Positions 13,140 through 18,551 of a stretch of 18,551 nucleotides of DNA are shown in pieces. The notes under the pieces were generated by a model. That model saw only the letters and a program-made list of their open reading frames with translations. It was not told where the DNA came from and ran no database searches. The translations under genes and the position numbers were made by a program. The DNA is from Oscillospiraceae bacterium. Lineage in GTDB: Bacteria > Bacillota > Clostridia > Oscillospirales > Acutalibacteraceae. Position 1 is the stretch's first letter. Each line of letters opens with the position of its first letter. The stretch lies in assembly GCA_902797915.1 (NCBI GenBank), contig CADBUK010000083.1, positions 1 through 18,551 on the forward strand, read 5' to 3'.

Positions 13140-13529
13140 ATGAGAAGTTTTTTCAGATTTGCATTTTTATTCCTGCTTGGCGGGTTCGCATACTGCACGC
13201 TTGAAATGCTGTGGCGCGGACGCACGCATTACAGTATGTTTTTCGCGGGAGGAACCGTATTCATTATACTTATTTATATAAGCGCGGAAATGCAAAAGGC
13301 GCCCCTTTGGAAGAAGTGCCTTTTGGGTGCGGCTGTCATTACCGCAACGGAACTGATTTTCGGATTGATATTTAACGTAAAATACCGTATGAACGTATGG
13401 GATTACAGCGAAATGCCGTTAAACCTTTCGGGGCAAATCTGCCTGCCGTACTCAATCCTGTGGTTCATCCTGTGCTACATCCTCTTTAAAAGGGTCATTA
13501 AAGAGGATTTTTACAAACGATTTTTCTGA
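13140..13529 (+). CDS. Small polytopic membrane protein, PF06541-like (putative ABC-transporter type IV family)
   Basis: A 129-aa integral membrane protein with four hydrophobic segments (about residues 5-22, 33-48, 60-80, 100-118). The LGGFAYCTLEMLWRGRTHYSMFFAGG stretch near the N-terminus and NVWDYSEMPLNLSGQICLPYS (residues about 84-104, in part) fit the family annotated as putative ABC transporter permease/CmpB-like. Its biochemical role is unknown; I would not call it a transporter on this evidence. The ATG has no recognisable ribosome site. It is the only plus-strand gene in the window, divergent from cca and convergent with the 144-aa gene, whose last 78 bases it overlaps. A terminator-like palindrome lies within its final codons. 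Confidence 0.82.
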   Translation: MRSFFRFAFLFLLGGFAYCTLEMLWRGRTHYSMFFAGGTVFIILIYISAEMQKAPLWKKCLLGAAVITATELIFGLIFNVKYRMNVWDYSEMPLNLSGQICLPYSILWFILCYILFKRVIKEDFYKRFF

Positions 13530-13886
13530 ATATTTGCAAAGCTCGTCCCTTGCCTGTCTTACCTCGTCTTCGTTAAGGGAGGGTCTGTTTTCGGGATAAT
13601 CCCAGTTATCAAAGGGGTTATCCTTTACTATTACCATTCTGCCCTCATCATCAAGCACCCACGGGTAAACCAGAATTTTGCGTTTATTTTTCACAAAGAA
13701 AAGATTTCCCTTGCGCCCGTCTGAGACGTTTTTAAAATAAACAAGCTTGTTTGCCTGCTTCATTATCGCAAGCACCTGTTGGTCGTAAGGCATACGCTTA
13801 AACTGCCGACGGTTAATCAGCGGCAGAATAATTATACCGAGCGCCAGCACGGCGGCTATAACCAGAAAAATCTGAAAAGGAGTCAT
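13452..13886 (-). CDS. Membrane-anchored protein of unknown function
   Basis: I do not recognise the family. The 144-aa product has one N-terminal hydrophobic segment (about residues 5-24, IFLVIAAVLALGIIILPLI) followed by NRRQFKR, so the remaining 115 residues probably lie in the cytoplasm. The soluble part is charged, with aromatic-rich stretches (KLVYFKN, NLFFVKNKRKILVYPWVL) and an acidic tail. The ATG shares one base with the mannosidase stop (TAATG), with an AGGAA site just upstream in that gene, so translation is probably coupled. It is the last gene of the mutase-NifU-mannosidase operon. Its final 78 bases are antisense to the plus-strand gene, and no terminator for it is visible. Confidence 0.72.
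   Translation of the reverse strand: MTPFQIFLVIAAVLALGIIILPLINRRQFKRMPYDQQVLAIMKQANKLVYFKNVSDGRKGNLFFVKNKRKILVYPWVLDDEGRMVIVKDNPFDNWDYPENRPSLNEDEVRQARDELCKYSEKSFVKILFNDPFKEDVAQDEPQD
13479..13512 (+). terminator. Terminator-like palindrome inside two convergent reading frames
   Basis: Perfect 11-bp arms (13479-13489 and 13498-13508) with an 8-base loop. On the plus strand they are followed by a run of five Ts (13508-13512). It looks like an intrinsic terminator for the plus-strand gene but ends 15 bases before that gene's TGA, so RNA ending there would lack the stop codon. It is also inside the coding end of the minus-strand gene. Confidence 0.5.
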
Positions 13887-16816
13887 TATTTTTCAATTCC
13901 TATCGTAATTATTTCAAACGGCGAATACTCAATAACGTCCGTTTCGCCCTCCGTCTCCTCAAGCATATTAAGAAGCTTTACGGGCTTGTCAAGCGTGATA
14001 ATGCCGCGGCTGCCGTTTTGCTCTGAAAGGCGGATAACGGTCATTTTGCCGTCCTCGCTTTCCTTTGCCGCCTGAAGATAAAGCGGTTCAAAGGTTGGTA
14101 AATTCCACTCAAGGTCTGTTTTTATAAGCGGATTATTATACTGCAGCGCAATATTGTTAATGCCCGCGCTGACCGCGTCGTTTTTATGCGGCATAATCAT
14201 ATAGCAGAAATTATGCCTGCCCAAATCCGACGTAACGTCGGGGCGCATAGTAGCGCGCAGGAGCGAAAGGCTCATTGTGCCGCCATCAAAGCCGACGCCG
14301 TATTTGCCGTCGTTAATAAGCGCAACGCCGCCGAGCTGCTCCGCAACCGAGCACCACTTGTGATGGCAGGTTTCAAAACGTGCCTGCTGCCAGCTTGTGT
14401 TTTTATGAGTTTCACGCTCAATATAGCCCGCAGACGTATCGCAAAGCGCCTTGCGTGTTAAAACGTTGCAGTCAAACACAGCCTTTGCAAGCTTGTGGCT
14501 TTCGTTCCAGTCAACGATATTTTCAACCTCAATTCCCCTGCTTTGACGGAAAAGGCGGACAAGCATAACCCATTTTGACGAGGCGGTGGCAAGCACAGCC
14601 TTAAAGGTTGCACATTCCCCGTTTACGCTTTCAAGGCAAAGCGGTTCCGCAACCTTAACCTCAATTTCCTTATCCTTATAATTCGGCAGAATATCCCAAG
14701 CGTCATAGTTGCCCGGGCGGTCATCGTAAATATGCAGCTTATTGAAATCGCCCTTTGCCCACTCGCGTCCGAGCTCCAAATCGTAAAGCGAAGCGATTGA
14801 GCCGTCAGCGTTGAAGGAAACCGCATAGTAAGGCGTAACGGCGTCGGTGCCGTCAATCTTAATCCAGTCTGCTCCGCTTTGCAGGAAACGCAGATTTTTA
14901 GTCTGCATAGGCTTAATGTTAGGCACAAGCCAGTTGCCCCTCTTGCCGAGGCGGATATCGCAGCCCTTATTGCTTTCAACAAAAGTAAGCGCGTCACGCT
15001 TAATATTAAGCGAATTGAAATACTGGTTGCCGCTGCCGATTATCTCATCAAGCGCGGTTTCAATTTCAGCGTAATCCGCCATAGCGTCCTCATAAACGGG
15101 ATGAATATGAGAGCCCGGCAAAATATCGTGGAACTGATTAATAAGGAATTTTTTATAAAGCGCGGTAATACGTTCTCTGTTATCCTCGCCGCGCATAACG
15201 GAAATAATTTCCGCATTTCTGAACTTGAATTCAAGGCGGCGGTTTGCGCGTTTCAAATCGCTTTTAGTAGTGAACGTACCGCGGTGCATTTCAAGATAAA
15301 GCTCGCCGTCCCAAACCTCAAGGTTTTTATTGTTTTTAAGATTTTTTTCAAGAAATTCGGCGCCGCCCATATGCTCCGTCTTAGGCATAACGGAAACCTT
15401 TTCAAAGCGGTGCATAAGCTCAATCATTTCCTCGGTACAGCCCGAGCCGCCGTCGCCGTAGCCGAACATATTCATAGTCTGCCCGCCGAAATCCTTGTCT
15501 ATATAAGCGTCCCAGTTTTCCTGAATCTGACTCGGCATATTCCACGTAATAAAATGAGTGGGCGGAACGCAGGCAAGCACGTCCGTACCGTCAATGCCGC
15601 GCCAGATAAAATTATTGTGCGGGAAGCGGTTAGTGTCATTCCAGGTGGACATCTTATTTGAAACAAAATAGTCCACGCCGCATTTCTTTAAAATCTGCGG
15701 CAAAATCCACGAATTGCCGAAAACGTCGGGCAGCCACGCGTTATTAACCGTTTTGCCGAAAAGGCGTTTATAGGTCTGCTGACCGTAAAGGCACTGACGG
15801 ATAAGACTTTCCGCGCACGGAACGTTGCAGTCAGGCTCAACGTACATTGCCCCCACGGGCTCAAACTGCCCCGCGGCAACCTTTTCCTTTAACTCCGCCA
15901 TAACCTCAGGGTAATACTTTTCAAGCGTTTCGTAGGTGTAGGGCTGAGTGTGGGTGTACTTAAAATCGGGGTACTTATCCATAAGGCGAAGCTGAATAAG
16001 AATTGTACGCAAATTCTTCTGAACCGCGTGAATTCGGCGCCAGTAATAAGCAATATCAAGATGTGAATGTGCAATCAGCGCAACGTCGCCGCTGCCCTTA
16101 TAATTATCGTTGGCGTAGATTACGTCGTTAACGTAACGCTGCGCGTCCTCAACGCCCGAAAGCTCCTCGCTTTCAAAATCAATTAGGTTCATTGCGTTGT
16201 TAAGCTCTTTATTGAGGAAAGTGCGGTAATCCTCGCTGAACGCATCGTTGCCCGCGATGTCAAGCAGCAGCTCAAAATCCCACACCAAATCCTGAACGGC
16301 GTGATTGACCGTGCAAATATAAGCGCCCTCAAAAATCTGGCGGCAGCCGCGCACGGAGAGGCTTTCGGGATTGCGCTCATCATCGGGCTTCGAGCGGTTG
16401 TAGCCCATCATTTCAAAATGAAGGGTCTTCTTGTCGTCAACGTACGGCGAAAGGAGCATACGTTCACGGTTGGGGTCAACTCCGCCGACATATTTGCCGT
16501 TAACCTTAACACAGATTTCCGCCGCGGTTTTAAGGGAAAACCAGAGTTCCCTGCCCTGCAGGCGCTTTGGAATATCAACGTCTGCGCGGATGAAGGCAGT
16601 GCCGTCGGGCGTGAAGTACATATCGCCCTTTTTCAGCGGGCGGTAACCGTCGGAATAATACTCAAACTCCATTTCGGAAACCTGACGGGCGTCGCGGATT
16701 TCAAGATTATTAATCTCCCATTTTTCAGAATAAATATACCTTTTAAGCCAGCCGAAGCGAAGCTCCGTCCACTCCTCAGGGCGCATTGAGCGCCTGACAA
16801 CCTTTATATGTGCCAT
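13886..16816 (-). CDS. Alpha-mannosidase, glycoside hydrolase family 38
   Basis: Retaining exo-alpha-mannosidase expected to trim mannose from imported or intracellular mannosides. The 976-aa protein has no signal peptide, so it is cytoplasmic. Residues 1-235 form an N-terminal beta-rich region typical of the larger GH38 enzymes. The catalytic domain begins at IAHSHLDIAYYWR, with zinc ligands His252 and Asp254. It continues with WLPDVFGNSW carrying the nucleophile Asp364 (also a zinc ligand), and ends at NQFHDILPGSHI with His563. The GYGDGG stretch at 452-457 is also a family feature. The rest is the C-terminal beta-sandwich domain. The ATG has a GGGGGAUU ribosome site. It follows the NifU-like gene by 13 bases and overlaps the next gene by one. 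Linkage type preference cannot be read from sequence. Confidence 0.95.
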   Translation of the reverse strand: MAHIKVVRRSMRPEEWTELRFGWLKRYIYSEKWEINNLEIRDARQVSEMEFEYYSDGYRPLKKGDMYFTPDGTAFIRADVDIPKRLQGRELWFSLKTAAEICVKVNGKYVGGVDPNRERMLLSPYVDDKKTLHFEMMGYNRSKPDDERNPESLSVRGCRQIFEGAYICTVNHAVQDLVWDFELLLDIAGNDAFSEDYRTFLNKELNNAMNLIDFESEELSGVEDAQRYVNDVIYANDNYKGSGDVALIAHSHLDIAYYWRRIHAVQKNLRTILIQLRLMDKYPDFKYTHTQPYTYETLEKYYPEVMAELKEKVAAGQFEPVGAMYVEPDCNVPCAESLIRQCLYGQQTYKRLFGKTVNNAWLPDVFGNSWILPQILKKCGVDYFVSNKMSTWNDTNRFPHNNFIWRGIDGTDVLACVPPTHFITWNMPSQIQENWDAYIDKDFGGQTMNMFGYGDGGSGCTEEMIELMHRFEKVSVMPKTEHMGGAEFLEKNLKNNKNLEVWDGELYLEMHRGTFTTKSDLKRANRRLEFKFRNAEIISVMRGEDNRERITALYKKFLINQFHDILPGSHIHPVYEDAMADYAEIETALDEIIGSGNQYFNSLNIKRDALTFVESNKGCDIRLGKRGNWLVPNIKPMQTKNLRFLQSGADWIKIDGTDAVTPYYAVSFNADGSIASLYDLELGREWAKGDFNKLHIYDDRPGNYDAWDILPNYKDKEIEVKVAEPLCLESVNGECATFKAVLATASSKWVMLVRLFRQSRGIEVENIVDWNESHKLAKAVFDCNVLTRKALCDTSAGYIERETHKNTSWQQARFETCHHKWCSVAEQLGGVALINDGKYGVGFDGGTMSLSLLRATMRPDVTSDLGRHNFCYMIMPHKNDAVSAGINNIALQYNNPLIKTDLEWNLPTFEPLYLQAAKESEDGKMTVIRLSEQNGSRGIITLDKPVKLLNMLEETEGETDVIEYSPFEIITIGIEK

Positions 16817-16829
16817 AGCTCAATCCCCC

Positions 16830-17072
16830 TTAAACATCCTGAAAATAAGGCTTTTTGCGAATTGCATTAACCCTTACGCTTTTGTTCAAATCACTTTTAA
16901 TCTCGCTTTCAATCCACTCAACACAGCGGTTAAGGATAAGGCATTTTGAGCATTCGCCCCTGAAGATAACGGTTAAAACGCCGTCCTCAAAAGAGACGAA
17001 TTCAATCCAGCCCCCGTCGCCCTGAAGCTTGGGCTGAAGCACATTTTCAACATAGCTTTTAATTTTATCCAT
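16830..17072 (-). CDS. NifU C-terminal-domain Fe-S scaffold/carrier protein
   Basis: An 80-aa protein matching a stand-alone NifU-C (Nfu) domain, which holds and passes on Fe-S clusters in the cytoplasm. The N-terminal half shows the family pattern VLQPKLQGDGGWIEFVSFEDG. The cluster-binding pair is Cys41 and Cys44 in GECSKC. The usual CPSS/T after the CxxC is replaced by a LILNRC stretch with a third cysteine (Cys50), which is a little divergent. The ATG has a GGAGA ribosome site about 8 bases upstream. It sits 21 bases after the mutase gene and 13 before the mannosidase gene, so it is co-transcribed with two sugar enzymes that need no Fe-S cluster. Confidence 0.87.
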   Translation of the reverse strand: MDKIKSYVENVLQPKLQGDGGWIEFVSFEDGVLTVIFRGECSKCLILNRCVEWIESEIKSDLNKSVRVNAIRKKPYFQDV

Positions 17073-17093
17073 CGATATATCTCCGTTATTAAA

Positions 17094-18551
17094 TCAGCCG
17101 TTGATTATTGAATGCATAACCGCCTTAATATCCGCAAGGCGTTTTTCGGCATTTGCTTTATCAGCGTCCTGAATACTGTAATAAACCTTGATTTTAGGCT
17201 CAGTGCCGCTTGGGCGAACCGCCATCCAGCTTCCGTCGAGCCAGATATATTTAAGCACGTTTTCCTTAGGCAAATCCCTGATACCAGTTGAGAAATCAAC
17301 GATTTCCTTTAAGCCGTCAAAGAGGCCCGTGCCCCTGCTTCTGAAATCGGACATAAGCGCCTGAATTTTCTCTGCTCCGTCCTTGCCTTTAAGAACGAAG
17401 GAATCAAGCGAATCAAGGTAATAGCCGTACTCGGCATAGATTTCGTTAAGCCCGTCAATCAGGGTTTTGCCGTTGTTTTTATACCACGCAGCCATCTGGC
17501 AGATGAGCATTGAGGAAACGACAGCGTCCTTATCCCTTGCGTGAGTGCCAACGAGATAGCCGTAGCTTTCCTCATAGCCGATAACGAATTCCTGCTCGCC
17601 GCTGTCCTCATACTTATTAATCTTATCGCCGATATACTTGAAGCCCGTCAAGGTTTCCTCAACCTGCAGGCCGTATTTTCTGCCGATATTTGCGCCGAGC
17701 TCGGAGGTTACAATTGTTTTTACAAGGGTTGATTTTGCGTTAAGGGTTGCTTTCTTCTGCTCAAGCACGAACTTAACGAGAAGCGCACCCGTCTGATTAC
17801 CCGTAAACAGAACAAAATCGCCGTTTGCGTCCTTAACCGCAATACCTACGCGGTCGCAGTCGGGGTCAGTACCGAGCACCAAATCGGCGCCGATTTCCTT
17901 TGCGCGCTCAATAGCAAGGTTAAGCGCGTCCTTTTCCTCGGGATTAGGACTGCGCACGGTTGAGAAATTACCGTCAGGCAGCTCCTGCTCCTTAACGACG
18001 GTTACGTCAAGCCCCTCTAAAACGCGGCGAACGGGGATATTGCCCGTGCCGTGAAGCGGGGTGTAAACAATCTTTAAATCGGACTTTTCTTCATAAAGGC
18101 TCTGCGTTTTAACTGCGGCAATGAATGCACAAAGGGTTTCCTCGCCGAGCATTGTGATATTTTCAGAGTTCTCACAGCCGAACGGAATGGAGGTAAAATC
18201 CGTGATTTTATTAATTTCCTCAATTGCGCCTTTAGCATCCTCCGTGCAGAACTGGCAGCCGCGGTTGTCGTAAACCTTATAGCCGTTATACTCCTTGGGA
18301 TTATGGGAGGCGGTAATCATAACGCCCGCGTTGCAGCCGAGGTAAGCCGTGGTAAACGAGAGCACGGGAACAGGCACAAGGGTTTCGTAAAGGAAAACCT
18401 TAAAGCCCGAAGCGGCAAAAATGCCCGCAGCAGTCTTTGCGAAAAATGCGGAATTATTGCGGCTGTCGTAAGCGAGGGCAACTTTAATCTCGCCCGTATA
18501 TTTTTTCTTAAGATAGTTTGCAAGACCGAGGGTTGCTTTGCCGACGGTGTA
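17094..18551 (-). CDS. Phosphoglucomutase/phosphomannomutase (alpha-D-phosphohexomutase), 5' end cut by window
   Basis: Interconverts hexose 1- and 6-phosphates through a phosphoserine and Mg2+; cytoplasmic. The frame runs open to base 18551, so at least 485 codons are present and the N-terminus lies outside; the family is about 560-590 aa. A start at the GTG of 18375-18377 is rejected because clear domain I sequence (KVALAYDSRNNS) lies before it. Seen in order: the active-site loop ITASHNPKEYNGYK, with the phosphoserine codon at 18306-18308; the metal loop GTDPDCDRVGIA; the sugar-binding GYEESYGY; and the phosphate-binding RPSGTEPKIK near the C-terminus. Glucose versus mannose preference cannot be assigned. 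The mannosidase in the same operon would fit mannose-phosphate traffic, but such enzymes also feed wall and capsule precursors. Confidence 0.94.
   Translation of the reverse strand, partial: YTVGKATLGLANYLKKKYTGEIKVALAYDSRNNSAFFAKTAAGIFAASGFKVFLYETLVPVPVLSFTTAYLGCNAGVMITASHNPKEYNGYKVYDNRGCQFCTEDAKGAIEEINKITDFTSIPFGCENSENITMLGEETLCAFIAAVKTQSLYEEKSDLKIVYTPLHGTGNIPVRRVLEGLDVTVVKEQELPDGNFSTVRSPNPEEKDALNLAIERAKEIGADLVLGTDPDCDRVGIAVKDANGDFVLFTGNQTGALLVKFVLEQKKATLNAKSTLVKTIVTSELGANIGRKYGLQVEETLTGFKYIGDKINKYEDSGEQEFVIGYEESYGYLVGTHARDKDAVVSSMLICQMAAWYKNNGKTLIDGLNEIYAEYGYYLDSLDSFVLKGKDGAEKIQALMSDFRSRGTGLFDGLKEIVDFSTGIRDLPKENVLKYIWLDGSWMAVRPSGTEPKIKVYYSIQDADKANAEKRLADIKAVMHSIING

Noticed and set aside
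14879..15661. 260-codon plus-strand open frame
   Set aside because: It is fully antisense to the catalytic region of the GH38 mannosidase, which has clear motifs; the mirror frame is a codon-bias shadow.
17094..18377. Reading the phosphohexomutase as complete from the GTG at 18375-18377
   Set aside because: The frame continues open to the window edge with recognisable domain I residues, so the gene is simply cut by the window.

Overview
The window reads as ordinary chromosome from a low- to mid-GC Gram-positive anaerobe of the class Clostridia, probably a gut Ruminococcaceae/Oscillospiraceae-type organism. This rests on strong AGGAGG ribosome sites, sigma-A promoters, a HrcA/CIRCE site, Dlt-type wall modification genes, a secreted NlpC/P60 protein with glucan/choline-binding-type repeats and a GH38 mannosidase. 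The genus is an inference and cannot be fixed from this stretch. Fourteen of the fifteen genes lie on the minus strand; one small membrane protein gene is on the plus strand. I see no tRNA, rRNA, CRISPR array, phage or transposase gene.

Region by region, in top-strand order. (1) 1-2148: pyrC then carA (cut by the window edge), pyrimidine synthesis genes overlapping by 14 bases, driven by a near-consensus promoter with a very short leader. (2) 2180-4112: a single-gene unit for an exported cell-wall endopeptidase with five 20-residue wall-binding repeats, bounded by a strong terminator and its own promoter. (3) 4133-8719: a four-gene dlt-like cassette transcribed as adenylation enzyme, carrier protein, MBOAT acyltransferase and DltD-like SGNH protein. 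It activates an acyl group, probably an amino acid, in the cytoplasm and exports it to an envelope polymer. Its control region has two candidate tandem promoters and a 27-bp interrupted palindrome. (4) 8563-9016: the only long non-coding stretch, rich in hairpins, with a repeat-like element and a possible structured RNA. (5) 9017-9669: a cytidylate-kinase-like protein with its own promoter and a perfect Shine-Dalgarno. (6) 9681-11697: htpG (Hsp90) with consensus promoter, perfect CIRCE operator and strong terminator. (7) 11721-13137: HD-domain CCA tRNA nucleotidyltransferase, divergent from (8) 13140-13529: a small PF06541-like membrane protein that may be translated from a leaderless mRNA. 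(9) 13452-18551: an operon of phosphohexomutase (5' end outside the window), NifU-C-type Fe-S protein, GH38 alpha-mannosidase and a membrane-anchored protein of unknown function; the last gene overlaps the plus-strand gene tail-to-tail by 78 bp.

Most genes are well known families. The parts that most deserve a second look are the divergent dlt-like cassette with its palindromic control site, the structured intergenic region at 8700-8870, and the convergent overlap at 13452-13529 with a terminator-like palindrome inside both reading frames.
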